Source: Snodgrassella alvi (lineage in GTDB: Bacteria > Pseudomonadota > Gammaproteobacteria > Burkholderiales > Neisseriaceae). From it: 64,000 nucleotides of DNA. Shown in pieces: positions 18,639 through 27,946 of this stretch. The position numbers and the translations under genes are program-made. Below the pieces are notes generated by a model, which ran no database searches, was not told the DNA's origin, and was given only the letters and a program-made list of their open reading frames with translations. Where the stretch lies: contig NZ_MEIO01000051.1 of the NCBI RefSeq assembly GCF_002777745.1, positions 1 to 64,000 on the forward strand. Reading direction: 5' to 3'. Position 1 is the stretch's first letter. Each line of letters begins with the position of its first letter.

Positions 18639-19625
18639 TTACTGATAGCCCTTCATCACATCCTGCATGAGCAAGTACATCGAAGTAGGGCTGGCACCGG
18701 TGGTGTACCAAGCATCTGCATCCACAAAAATTACCCGGTTATTTTTCCATGCTTTGGTGGCGCGCAATAAAGGATTAGTTACCTGAGCAGCAGTAATGAC
18801 AGGCTGATGTTGCATAACCGATGTGCGGTCGATAATGTACAGAATGTCTGGGTCTGCCCGTTTGATAAATTCACTGGAAATCGGCTGCCCATGCAAACTG
18901 GTACTTGCATCATTACTGGCTGACCTTACCCCCAGATCACTGAAAACAAAGCCATAACGAGAATCCACCCCGTAATTGCTGAAAGCACCATTGTTGTACA
19001 GCACCACCAATGCCTTTTCCGGCCGGTCTTTAGTGATGGCACGCACCTTATTCACTTGTGCATCCAGCTCAGCCACCTTAGTACGAGCCAAATCTTCACG
19101 GTTAAAAATTTTGCCCAGCGTCAGCAGGTGATTTTTAACAGTAGCCAGATGACCGTGTTCACTGTTATTAAAGTTGATTTCATAATAAAGCGTGGGCGCT
19201 ATCTGTGTCAGTTCCTGATAGTGGTCTTTCTGAATCGGCGTCATCAAAATCAGATCCGGCTTCAGAGTATGGACACGTTCCATATTCGGCTGGACAATGC
19301 CACCTAAATCAGCAATGTCATCATGACTCTGCTGGTATTTAGCCAGAAAATGCGGAATAAAATCTTTCGGCATACCGGCAATCGGCACATTTAACTGATC
19401 AAGAAAATCTGCTTCATTCATATCCAGCACCGCCACGCGTTGTGGCACCGCATCAATTCTGGTAGTGCCCAACTGATGTTGAATAATCAGTGGTTCCGCG
19501 CGCTTTTGCACAGTAGGACTGCTGTCTGGTGCCGATTTTTTATCGCAGCCAGACACAGAAACCATAGTCATCACCGCCATCAGCCCCAACAGACTGACAG
19601 CACATTTTTTGAGTTTTCCGTTCAT
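18639..19625 (-). CDS. Ferric-siderophore periplasmic binding lipoprotein (BauB/FatB-like)
   Basis: A 328-residue lipoprotein with signal peptide and lipobox SVSGC near residue 27. The mature part shows FatB/FhuD-type substrate-binding features: the start IIQHQLGTTRIDAVPQRVAVL, then DLGGIVQPNMERV and PDLILMTPIQ. It delivers the ferric siderophore from the receptor to the permease pair. The ATG overlaps the stop of the ATPase gene by 4 bp. Confidence 0.9.
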   Translation of the reverse strand: MNGKLKKCAVSLLGLMAVMTMVSVSGCDKKSAPDSSPTVQKRAEPLIIQHQLGTTRIDAVPQRVAVLDMNEADFLDQLNVPIAGMPKDFIPHFLAKYQQSHDDIADLGGIVQPNMERVHTLKPDLILMTPIQKDHYQELTQIAPTLYYEINFNNSEHGHLATVKNHLLTLGKIFNREDLARTKVAELDAQVNKVRAITKDRPEKALVVLYNNGAFSNYGVDSRYGFVFSDLGVRSASNDASTSLHGQPISSEFIKRADPDILYIIDRTSVMQHQPVITAAQVTNPLLRATKAWKNNRVIFVDADAWYTTGASPTSMYLLMQDVMKGYQ

Positions 19626-20398
19626 GTTTCACCTTTCAACGAATGAAAATACTGACAGACATAACCATGCTTAGTGTGGCTGATTTCAAAATTCAGCCCA
19701 TACAGCTCACTCAGACGCTCTTCAGTAATCACTTCCCGCGTAGCGCCACAAAAACTTAACTGTCCGTGTTTTAAAGCCACAATATAATCTGCATAATTGG
19801 CCGTGAAATTAATATCATGCACCACCATAATCACAGTTTTCCGCTGTTCCTCACACAAACGCCGGATAGCAGCCATAATTTGTACCGCATGATTCATATC
19901 CAGATTGTTTAAAGGTTCGTCCAGCAGAAGAACCCGTGTTTCCTGAGCAATAGTCATGGCCAGAAAAGCCATTTGCCGCAGCCCGCCACTTAATTCATCA
20001 ATATATGCATCACGCAGCGCACTTAAATCTACAAAATCTATTGCCTCGTCTATTACCTGATGATCTTTAGCAGACAACAATCCATGCCCGTACGGAAAAC
20101 GGCCGAAAGACACCAGCTCCTTTACAGTCAGACGCAGGCCGAAATAGGGTGATTGCCGCAGCGTGGCCACCAGACGGGCATAATCAGCAATGCGGATACT
20201 GGCAATATCCTGCTGCTCAAACAGAATACTGCCTGTAGTGGGTGCCAGTAACCGTGCCAGTATCATCAGCAAAGTAGATTTACCCGCGCCATTGGGTCCA
20301 ATCAGCGCCGTCACCTGATGCAGCGGCAGCGCCAGATTAATATTATTCAGTACCGGCTTATGACCATAAATTTTGCAAATATTCTGAATATGAATCAT
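19622..20398 (-). CDS. Ferric-siderophore ABC transporter ATPase (BauE/FepC-like)
   Basis: A 258-residue FecE/FhuC-type ATPase: Walker A GPNGAGKST, signature LSGGLRQM, Walker B VLLLDEPLNNLD, H-loop VHD. The start is placed at MIHIQNI (20398), giving the ATGA overlap with the permease stop; a longer in-frame start at 20446 would sit inside the permease gene. It powers uptake through the two FecCD-type permeases. Confidence 0.92.
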   Translation of the reverse strand: MIHIQNICKIYGHKPVLNNINLALPLHQVTALIGPNGAGKSTLLMILARLLAPTTGSILFEQQDIASIRIADYARLVATLRQSPYFGLRLTVKELVSFGRFPYGHGLLSAKDHQVIDEAIDFVDLSALRDAYIDELSGGLRQMAFLAMTIAQETRVLLLDEPLNNLDMNHAVQIMAAIRRLCEEQRKTVIMVVHDINFTANYADYIVALKHGQLSFCGATREVITEERLSELYGLNFEISHTKHGYVCQYFHSLKGET

Positions 20399-21339
20399 GT
20401 CATTCCTCGACGACAGACAATAAGCAGCAGAAAATACATCCCACAAATCAGATTGATTAAAATACTTACCGTAGTCCTGTAATTAAACACATGTTCCACC
20501 AGAATCTGCGCCACCAGAAACACCGCAACAGCCACAGCACTGGCAAATAACAGAATGCGTTTATGTTGAAAGTGGCCGGCAAAGGCGTAAGCCATATTGG
20601 CAATAAATACCCCCATAAATGCCGTGGGTCCAACCAGACTGGTGGATACCGCCACCAGCACCGCAATTAGACCAAACCCCCAGCGCACATAGCGGGCATA
20701 ATCCACGCCCAGCGAAATGGCCTGTTCTTCACCTAGAGCCATCACATCCAGCATAGGCAGATACGGGTAGGCCACCCAGCCCACTACCAGCATCGCTATA
20801 GCAGCATATACCAGCGTCAGCGTTTCTGAATGATTAAAAGAAGCATAATTAATGCCTTGAAATACCGAAAACTCCCCCGGACTGATTTTGAGCTGGATAA
20901 ACTGGGTTAAAGTAGTGATTACCATGGTCAGTACCAGACCAAATAACAACAACAGCCACAGATTATGGCGTGCACGCGGCAGTAAAAAATGATGAATCAT
21001 CCACGAATACAGCAGCATTAAGCCTACCGAGGCAAAGAAATTGCCATTAAGCCCCAGTAATCCCAGACCACTTTGCCCCAGAAAGAACAACAGCAGTACC
21101 TGCCAGAACAGATAAACCGCCTCGTAGCCCATAATTGCCGGCGTTAAAATCCGGTTAGTTACCAACGTTTGAAACACCACCGACGACACCGCAATACAGA
21201 TACCGGCCAGCAAAATAGTAGCCAGCCGTAACAGACGTTTGGGCAGCACATAATCAACATCAAAGCCAGAATCAAACAGCATAAAAAACACAGCCAGAGC
21301 AATGATGCAGCCACAAAACAGCCAGAATCTGCGATTCAT
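20395..21339 (-). CDS. Ferric-siderophore ABC permease (BauC/FatC-like)
   Basis: A 314-residue FecCD-family inner-membrane permease with about nine hydrophobic helices. Family landmarks are AVSSVVFQTLVTNRILTPAI near the N terminus, the coupling region MALGEEQAISLGVDY and the late motif VGPTAFMGVFIANMAY. Its start touches the stop of the upstream permease gene (TAATG), so the pair is co-translated. Confidence 0.9.
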   Translation of the reverse strand: MNRRFWLFCGCIIALAVFFMLFDSGFDVDYVLPKRLLRLATILLAGICIAVSSVVFQTLVTNRILTPAIMGYEAVYLFWQVLLLFFLGQSGLGLLGLNGNFFASVGLMLLYSWMIHHFLLPRARHNLWLLLLFGLVLTMVITTLTQFIQLKISPGEFSVFQGINYASFNHSETLTLVYAAIAMLVVGWVAYPYLPMLDVMALGEEQAISLGVDYARYVRWGFGLIAVLVAVSTSLVGPTAFMGVFIANMAYAFAGHFQHKRILLFASAVAVAVFLVAQILVEHVFNYRTTVSILINLICGMYFLLLIVCRRGMT

Positions 21340-22280
21340 TAGCGAAGCCCCCGCAAAATCAGCAGCAGAAAGACAATACCGCCAACAGCACCGGCAGTAA
21401 GACCAATAGGGACTTCAAAAGGATAAATGATTAAACGGCCGCTAATATCACATACGAGCAGCAGACATGCCCCGCCCAGAGCCACCATCGGTAAAGTTTT
21501 GGCTAAATGTTCACCATACTTAAGTGCCACCAGATTCGGAATCACCAGCCCGATAAAAGGAATGGAGCCCACCGTAATCACCGTTGCCGCAACAGTAACA
21601 GACACAAGCATTAGCCCCAGCACCACCGTGCTTTTATAGCCCACACCCAGACTGGTAGCCACTTCCTGCCCCATACCTGCCACCGTAAACCGCTGTGCAA
21701 ACACATAACTCAGCACAATCACCGGTATCAGAACATACAGCAACTCATAATGCCCCTGTACCACACGCGAAAAATCACCCAGCAGCCAGCCCTGAACATT
21801 TTGCAAAAGATTATTTTTATAAGCATAAAATTCAGCGCCGGCACTTAACACACCGCCATACATCAGCCCAATTACCGGAATCAGCACAATTTGCTGATAG
21901 CGGATTCTGGCAATAATCAGGATATAAATCAGCTCAGCCACAAAACAGAACGCCAGAGCCACCAGCATCTTACTTAATACCCCAACCGAAGGCAGCAGTA
22001 CCAGTGACACCAGAATCCCCAGCTTAGCTGCATCTAGCCCGCCGGCCGTTTCCGGCTCAACAAACTTATTGCGGACAATATGTTGTAGAATTACCCCGCT
22101 AATAGAAAGCCCCATACCAGTAAGAATAATCGCCAGCAGGCGCGGGAACCGGCTGGCTTTTAAAGTTAGCCAGTCAGCATCTGAACCGACCAGTAAACCT
22201 GTCCATGAAATCGGATCAGAACCTATCAGCAAAGAGAGTATGCATAAAACAATAAATGCACCTATCATACCTAGATACAT
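21339..22280 (-). CDS. Ferric-siderophore ABC permease (BauD/FatD-like)
   Basis: A 313-residue FecCD-family permease, first gene of the uptake operon. Motifs are RFPRLLAIILTGMGLSISG, QHIVRNKFVEPETAG, GMGQEVATSLGVGY and GSIPFIGLVIPNLVALKYG. The start is ambiguous: neither ATG 22280 nor ATG 22268 has a strong ribosome-binding site. The 438-bp gap to the divergent NRPS gene contains the Fur-like operator. Confidence 0.9.
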   Translation of the reverse strand: MYLGMIGAFIVLCILSLLIGSDPISWTGLLVGSDADWLTLKASRFPRLLAIILTGMGLSISGVILQHIVRNKFVEPETAGGLDAAKLGILVSLVLLPSVGVLSKMLVALAFCFVAELIYILIIARIRYQQIVLIPVIGLMYGGVLSAGAEFYAYKNNLLQNVQGWLLGDFSRVVQGHYELLYVLIPVIVLSYVFAQRFTVAGMGQEVATSLGVGYKSTVVLGLMLVSVTVAATVITVGSIPFIGLVIPNLVALKYGEHLAKTLPMVALGGACLLLVCDISGRLIIYPFEVPIGLTAGAVGGIVFLLLILRGLR

Positions 22281-22505
22281 CAGAGATACACCTTCACACC
22301 GGCACAGCAGCTTAATACCGGCAACATTGAATTTTCAGTAAGCAAACACCGGAGTATGCAAGAGGACTTCTGCCCCTGCATTTGCTCGTACATACCTCGC
22401 ATTGTTTCTCCTTATGCTCCGTATATTCTTACAACACAACGCTCATACCAGATCCATTAGCACAAACAAAAATATTAAATAAAATTAAGAACAATTATTA
22501 TTGAT

Positions 22506-22524
22506 GAAAATGAGAATCAATTGT
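22506..22524. promoter_or_regulatory. Fur-box-like site between uptake operon and PCP-C NRPS gene
   Basis: GAAAATGAGAATCAATTGT matches 13 of 19 Fur consensus positions, and a second overlapping imperfect half-site precedes it. It lies in the 438-bp divergent region (22281-22718), where nothing else was recognised apart from AT-rich promoter DNA. Confidence 0.7.
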
Positions 22525-22718
22525 ATTATATTTTTAAATAAAGTGTAAAGTAATATAAATAAAATAAAAAATACTCAGGAGCAGCTACCGCCGCAAAACA
22601 GCCCGAATCCAGCCGATTGTTAATAAAACTTCAGCATTCATCGTGTTTCATCAACATCCGGCCATTCATTAATTAGCTACTTACTCGTCTTCAACGGAAC
22701 AAGAGAGGATTAAAAAAC

Positions 22719-24836
22719 ATGTCAGATACAAATACAGCAACAGCACCATCTTTAGCCAATGAGCGTGAAGAATATATCTGGATGCAACAGTTACAAGAAC
22801 CAGAACAAGTGAAATATCAGCTTGCAGCATGGCTGCTGAATCCATATCCCGATTCAGCCATCCTGCATAAAAGTATCCACAGCCTGCTGGCAACGCATAC
22901 AGAATTGAATACCCGCTATGAATTCACCGAAGACGGTGATTTATACAAATACCCCGATACAGATTGGACAACCTGCGTACAGAATGAGCAAGCAGCGCAA
23001 GGGCAGGTTACTGCACTATTATCTACATTGGCACAGCAACACTGGCAGCCCGAAATCACCCCGCCTTTTCTGGCAACAGTAATCAGCACAGAAAACAGCG
23101 TAATTCTGGCACTTCGCTTGCATCCCATACTCGAGGAACAATTCACACTGGATGAATTAATCAAAGAAATCCACACCAGCTACATCAACTACAGCGGTTC
23201 AGAACATCAGCTCGAGCTCACGCCAGTAGACTTAAGCAGTTTAAATCCGGCACCAGCCAAGAAAACACAGCATACCAACGTAGCAGCACTGGCCAGCATC
23301 ATACTGGCAGAGTTCAGAAACACACTGGCTGAACCGAATATGACCCTTGACGATGACTTTTTTGATTTTGGCGGCCATTCACTGCTGGCCACCCGCGTTA
23401 TTGGCAACTTACAGAACAACCATGGCATTAAACTCAACTTCAATGATTTCTTTAAATCACCATCCGCCCGTGCACTGGCCAATATTGCGCAGCAAGAGCA
23501 GCCAGTTGCTTCCGTAACCCAGATACAGCCTGAACAACAGGCACCCTTAACACTGGCGCAGGATTTTTTATGGCAGGCTTACAGCGCTTTTGATTTCAGC
23601 CCCGTTTATAACCTACCGTTCGCTATAGAATTTCAGCAGCCGGTTAATGAAGAAGCCTTACATCAGGCATTTAATGATTTAATTATCCGCCACGTTGGAT
23701 TACGCACCCTGTTTAAAACCTCACACCAACAAACCTTGCAATATACCGTACCCATTACCGAGCTTAAACAGCATCAATGGTTCTGGCCGAGCAGCGACAG
23801 CAAAGATGCCACCTTAGCTACTGAAGCAGCCTATAAATTCGATCTCACACGCGAACTGCCGCTCCGAATCCGCCTGTTAAAAGCACACAATGGCAACACG
23901 ATTTTATCGTTTCTGGTGCATCACATGGTAATAGATGAGTGGTCTTTAAACACCATCATGGCCGATTTAAATATAGCCTATGCAGCGCGGCTGCAAGGCA
24001 AAGCACCCGTCTGGCCGAACAGCGTTCCCAGCATTCACGAATTTGCCCGCATGCAGCAGCAAAACGGCATTAACCAGCAACATCTCGATTACTGGTGCAA
24101 ACGTCTGCAAGGAGCTGTAAGAGGACTGACTTTAAATTCGACAGTCGCTACAGCATCGCAAAATACCGCTCCACAGATTGAATGGCTGGAAATCAAATTC
24201 GATTCAGCCTTCCATCGCAACATCTCAGCCTTTGCCAAAAAACACCATGCCTCTATATTCAGCGTGTTTTATACCGCCATTGCCACCGTACTGCAAAAAG
24301 AGGGTAATTTAACCGAAATCGTAATCGGTACCTCTGCTTCAGGCCGTACCGACCCCAACTATTTCGATACCGTTGGTTACTTTACCACCATGGTAGCGCA
24401 CCGTATCCGCTTTAATCCGCAGCAACCATTCACCTCACTACTGGTCGACACCAGCAAACAAATCAACGAGTCCATAGAGTATGCCGATATCCCGATTAAT
24501 CATATCCAGCAGGCTTTAGGCATCCCCGACAACCAGGGCTTAATGTTTGATGTTTACATTCATATCCACACAAACAACGCTTTAAATGGCCAGCTAAACA
24601 CCCCGCAAGGCGCCATCCCATACCGGCAAATACTGCCTGAACGTAACGAATCCATGTTCGGCCTGCACTTTGAAATCATGGAAAACCAGATTAACAACCA
24701 GCATAGCCTGAGCATGATAATTACCTATCAGGCACACCGCTATCCAACCGCAGTAGTCGAACGCATTGCCCGGGAGGTGAAGCAACTCTTGAGCAAACTG
24801 ACCGCACAGACTTCAGCACAGAGCGGCGGCCAGTAA
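22719..24836 (+). CDS. NRPS with carrier and condensation domains (BasB/AngM-like)
   Basis: A 705-residue protein. Residues 1-170 resemble the C-terminal part of a condensation domain with the active site eroded (LHPILEEQ where HHxxxDG would be). Residues 185-260 form a carrier domain with intact serine Ser221 in DFGGHSLLATRV. Residues 280-700 form a condensation domain with H401-H402-MVI-D406. By homology to BasB/AngM, the cyclised DHB-amino acid on Ser221 is released by attack of an N-hydroxyamine at this condensation domain. It is the only intact amino-acid carrier in the island. It has a GAGGA site and a divergent Fur-regulated promoter. Confidence 0.87.
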   Translation: MSDTNTATAPSLANEREEYIWMQQLQEPEQVKYQLAAWLLNPYPDSAILHKSIHSLLATHTELNTRYEFTEDGDLYKYPDTDWTTCVQNEQAAQGQVTALLSTLAQQHWQPEITPPFLATVISTENSVILALRLHPILEEQFTLDELIKEIHTSYINYSGSEHQLELTPVDLSSLNPAPAKKTQHTNVAALASIILAEFRNTLAEPNMTLDDDFFDFGGHSLLATRVIGNLQNNHGIKLNFNDFFKSPSARALANIAQQEQPVASVTQIQPEQQAPLTLAQDFLWQAYSAFDFSPVYNLPFAIEFQQPVNEEALHQAFNDLIIRHVGLRTLFKTSHQQTLQYTVPITELKQHQWFWPSSDSKDATLATEAAYKFDLTRELPLRIRLLKAHNGNTILSFLVHHMVIDEWSLNTIMADLNIAYAARLQGKAPVWPNSVPSIHEFARMQQQNGINQQHLDYWCKRLQGAVRGLTLNSTVATASQNTAPQIEWLEIKFDSAFHRNISAFAKKHHASIFSVFYTAIATVLQKEGNLTEIVIGTSASGRTDPNYFDTVGYFTTMVAHRIRFNPQQPFTSLLVDTSKQINESIEYADIPINHIQQALGIPDNQGLMFDVYIHIHTNNALNGQLNTPQGAIPYRQILPERNESMFGLHFEIMENQINNQHSLSMIITYQAHRYPTAVVERIAREVKQLLSKLTAQTSAQSGGQ

Positions 24837-24852
24837 AACTACCCGCATAAAA

Positions 24853-24892
24853 CAAATAAAGTACTTAAAATTCAAATTAAGTACTTTATTTG
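24853..24892. terminator. Bidirectional terminator between convergent NRPS genes
   Basis: A 16-bp perfect inverted repeat (arms 24853-24868 and 24877-24892, 8-nt loop) with A/T-rich flanks lies between the convergent ends of the PCP-C and adenylation genes. Confidence 0.85.
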
Positions 24893-24910
24893 CGCCAACA
24901 GCATCAAAAC

Positions 24911-26791
24911 CTAATTCAGCAGCTTCTGCTGCACCTGATACACCACATCCTGTACCGTTTTACAACGCACCAGAGCCGGCGCATCCAGTTGAATATTAAA
25001 CCGTTCAGTAATCCTGCTGGCCACCATCATTAATTGTTTCAGGCGCAAACCCATGACCAGAATTTCAGATTGCACAGAAATATCACCTGCATCGTCTGCC
25101 TGTTGCGGGCGGCAGTCACGAAAAATAGCCACAACACTATCTGCCACTGCCTGATTTTGCTCCGCTGCGGCCGCAGCCTGAGCTGGCACAGCCTGATACA
25201 GACGCTCCTGCGCCATCTGCTGTATACGTTTCCGGTCTACTTTCACATTATGCGTAAGCGGAATCTGGTCAATAGCCAGCCATCTGGTGGGAATATGCGA
25301 CTTAGGCAGGCTGGCTAATAAATATTGCTTTAACGCATTAATATCCACATTCTGCCTGCCCGCAGGCAGCGTATACACCGCCACCAATTCATGCATAGAC
25401 GTTACCGGATGAGTACAGCACACCACCACACCGTCCTGTAAACAGCCAGATTTAGCCAGCACAACTTCTACTTCTGCTGCCGAAATCCGCACCCCCTTGA
25501 TTTTCAGATAGCCTTCAGCCCGCCCTGCAAAAATAATATTGCCATCCGTACGCACATAGCCCAGATCACTCATGCGCAAAGCAGTTTTTCCCGCAGCGCA
25601 TTGCAGCGATACAAAATCGCCGGTGAGTAACTGCCCATCAAGCAAATAGCCATTGGATAAATTCACTCCCGCCATATACATCTGGCCAACTTCACCCACC
25701 GCACACGGCTGCAACTGTTCATTCAGAATATAATATTGATTGTGCGCCAAAGCCCGGCCATAAGGAATCACATCCACATCCTCAGCAGTAATTTCATGCC
25801 AGATACTCCAGATAGTGGTTTCCGTAGGGCCGCCCAGAGAAAACAAACGCGCGTGCGGCAGATGCTGGCGTAAATATTGAATCAACGCCGGCTTAACATA
25901 ATCGCCGCCCTGCGCAACCAGCCGCAGCGATTGCAATTGTTCTACCCGAGCCACACTGCACAACATATCCACAATCGCCGGCACACTCACCCAGATCGTA
26001 ACATTATGCGTCGCCACCAACTGCGCCCATGCACAGGCATCCTTCACCTGTGCCGGCGTTGGAATCACCAGAGAAGCACCAAGTGCCATTGCTGCAAAAA
26101 CATCGAATACAGACATATCATGATGAAAGGGCGTTACTGCCATCAGCACATCGTCACGATGCATATTCCATCGGCCAATCGTTTGCCCGAGTACATTGGC
26201 TGTAGCCAGATTATTCAGTACCACACACTTTGGAATCCCCGTACTGCCAGAAGTATACAAGTAATAGGCCGCACGCTTATTCAGTGCATAAGAACACTCA
26301 GGTCTTTCTGGTACTGGCGTAGCCAGAACGTCATCAATCAAAACACATTGCCAGCCGTCTGGCTGTGCCTTAGCGATAACCACATCAACTTTACTGTTAG
26401 ACAGCAAATAGTCGCGTCTGGCCTCAGGTGCATCCATATCAACCGGTAACCAGATAATACCCAGCAGCGCACAGGCTAAAACAGCATAAACATGTTCAGC
26501 ACTTTTGGGCAGACATACCGCCACCACTGCGCCAGCCTGTAAATCCTTTTGCTGCAAAGCAAACATTATTTTGGCCACATTCTGTCCAAGCAGTGGATAA
26601 CTAATGGCTTCACCAGCATAAAACAGCGCAGTTTTATCCGGCACCGCGTCAAATAGATTGTGCTGAATATATTCCAGAAAACGAAAAGCATCTGCTGCTG
26701 TCGCTTCACTTGTTGAACTCCGTGCAGACACATCATTCACACCAGATTGAAAATCCTGCTGTTGCTGTAACTTAGAAGTATCAGAGTGCAT
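24911..26791 (-). CDS. NRPS adenylation protein with degenerate carrier (BasA/AngR-like)
   Basis: A 626-residue amino-acid adenylation domain: A3 YLYTSGSTGIPKCVV, A4 FHHDMSVFDVF, A5 SLGGPTETTIWSIW, A7 MSDLGYVRTDG, A8 GRAEGYLKIKGVRIS, A10 NVKVDRKRI. The GGxTExxIWSIW form of A5 is characteristic of Cys/Ser/Thr-activating domains that feed cyclization domains; I cannot separate Thr from Cys by eye. After an Ala/Gln linker the C-terminal 80 residues look like a carrier domain, but the loop reads VMGLRLKQL with no serine. AngR of anguibactin synthesis also has a carrier lacking its serine, so loading in trans onto the BasB-like Ser221 is likely. It has its own Fur-type promoter. Confidence 0.86.
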   Translation of the reverse strand: MHSDTSKLQQQQDFQSGVNDVSARSSTSEATAADAFRFLEYIQHNLFDAVPDKTALFYAGEAISYPLLGQNVAKIMFALQQKDLQAGAVVAVCLPKSAEHVYAVLACALLGIIWLPVDMDAPEARRDYLLSNSKVDVVIAKAQPDGWQCVLIDDVLATPVPERPECSYALNKRAAYYLYTSGSTGIPKCVVLNNLATANVLGQTIGRWNMHRDDVLMAVTPFHHDMSVFDVFAAMALGASLVIPTPAQVKDACAWAQLVATHNVTIWVSVPAIVDMLCSVARVEQLQSLRLVAQGGDYVKPALIQYLRQHLPHARLFSLGGPTETTIWSIWHEITAEDVDVIPYGRALAHNQYYILNEQLQPCAVGEVGQMYMAGVNLSNGYLLDGQLLTGDFVSLQCAAGKTALRMSDLGYVRTDGNIIFAGRAEGYLKIKGVRISAAEVEVVLAKSGCLQDGVVVCCTHPVTSMHELVAVYTLPAGRQNVDINALKQYLLASLPKSHIPTRWLAIDQIPLTHNVKVDRKRIQQMAQERLYQAVPAQAAAAAEQNQAVADSVVAIFRDCRPQQADDAGDISVQSEILVMGLRLKQLMMVASRITERFNIQLDAPALVRCKTVQDVVYQVQQKLLN

Positions 26792-26877
26792 GTAAGCTTT
26801 CTCCCAAAAATATAGACTGAAACTGATTACTCCCCATCAGAAACAACATTCTATACATGCTTAACCATTTTTAAAAG

Positions 26878-26896
26878 ATAATAATAATTATTTTCA
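26878..26896 (-). promoter_or_regulatory. Fur box upstream of the adenylation NRPS gene
   Basis: GATAATAATAATTATTTTC matches 16 of 19 Fur consensus positions, about 90 bp upstream of the start. It is the best Fur match in the window. Confidence 0.82.
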
Positions 26897-27392
26897 TTTA
26901 TATGCAACAGTATGAACAGTATGATTAGAAGAAATTTTTATCACATCCATTGCAGCCAGCAGATGCTTACAATAGCAGGTATCTTTCTGGCTAGCCAATG
27001 ATCAGTCAAATAATAGAAAATATCAAAAAGGAATATATTAACTGTATCTTTAGTAGAACGAATCGACCAACAGTTTTTGCAGTTTCCGGTAAGGATAAAA
27101 AATTATTCAAAAAACACTATTAACTCTGTTACAGGATTAAAAATAATTCTGCTTCTTCCTCAGCGCCTGCATCAAACCAATCTGGCAAATTGAGAACTAA
27201 TATACAATATAGCTGATACAGCCAACCAGCAATCCCTGTCTGGATTTAATCCACAGCGCTGGCGAAAGTGTTTTAAGTGCAGAAGCCAGTCTTTAAACTG
27301 TTTACCAGATACAGTAGCAATAGAGAAAGCATAAAACACAAAATACGGCTTCCTCTATTGCTGTGTTCTTATTATTTTATTCAGAGTAGTAA
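26897..27392. other. Intergenic region with a long hairpin at 27316-27362
   Basis: About 500 bp without a credible gene. Near its right end, arms around 27316-27330 and 27348-27362 (AGCAATAGAG / CTCTATTGCT core, about 15 bp with one G-U) form a hairpin just past the end of the minus-strand HTH gene. It may be a terminator, although the T-run is weak. Confidence 0.5.
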
Positions 27393-27698
27393 TTAATCGT
27401 TGTGCTTGTGGGTATCAGTTAACAGCGTATACACAGCGATACTGTGTACCACACCGGCGGAATCATATTCATGCCGTCGCGTCGTTTCAATCACATAGCC
27501 CTGATTACGTAATTCATTAATACGTGGAGCCGGACTACAGATACCCAATGCGCGCAGTTCCAGAGTGCTGTGCGGATGTTCACGTAAGCGTTGCAGAATA
27601 AAGCTGCGCTGAGTGGCGTAGCTGGTACTTTGCAGTGGCTGAGCAGCTGCATCACTGTGTTTTTTGGCTGAAATATCAGCAGTAGGGATATTATTCAT
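27393..27698 (-). CDS. Small helix-turn-helix protein, phage-like
   Basis: 101 residues. The middle reads SFILQRLREHPHSTLELRAL then SPAPRINELRNQGYVIE, the winged-helix pattern found in small DNA-binding proteins of Neisseriaceae prophages and islands. A GGAGGG site precedes the ATG. The start overlaps the stop of a 51-codon ORF (TAATG), so the two are translationally coupled. Function unknown; it probably regulates or assists replication of a mobile element now decayed. Confidence 0.65.
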   Translation of the reverse strand: MNNIPTADISAKKHSDAAAQPLQSTSYATQRSFILQRLREHPHSTLELRALGICSPAPRINELRNQGYVIETTRRHEYDSAGVVHSIAVYTLLTDTHKHND

Positions 27699-27853
27699 TA
27701 TCTGCCCTCCGCATTTATTGACAGCTTATCTGCTAAAACCGGATGCTGATGCTGCAATGAAAAACTTTGACCGACCAAGCGTAAATTACCCGATTCAGGA
27801 AATTCAGAAATAACACTGAAAATTACTATTGGTTGTATAAGGTTATTGGTCAT
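27698..27853 (-). CDS. 51-residue hypothetical protein coupled to the HTH gene
   Basis: A short frame from ATG 27853 with a GAGG site 7 bp upstream to a TAA that overlaps the next ATG as TAATG. The product begins MTNNLIQPIVIFSVI and ends LSINAEGR. The good ribosome-binding site and exact start/stop coupling argue that it is translated. I recognise no family. Small ORFs of this kind are common upstream of phage HTH genes. Confidence 0.5.
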   Translation of the reverse strand: MTNNLIQPIVIFSVISEFPESGNLRLVGQSFSLQHQHPVLADKLSINAEGR

Positions 27854-27946
27854 ATTTTTTGCCTCGATTGGGAGCTGTTCAAAACAGGCAAAAGATTAAT
27901 TGCAGATAAGAATCTGTTAAATGAAGCAGCATGTTGATTTCCGGAA

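Noticed and set aside
26340-26370. Neisseria DNA uptake sequence candidate (GCCGTCTGG)
   Set aside because: It differs from GCCGTCTGAA at the end and lies in a coding region; no true copy of the uptake sequence was found.
25877-26449. 190-codon plus-strand ORF
   Set aside because: Antisense shadow of the adenylation domain gene; composition is Arg/His/Cys-biased and there is no ribosome-binding site.
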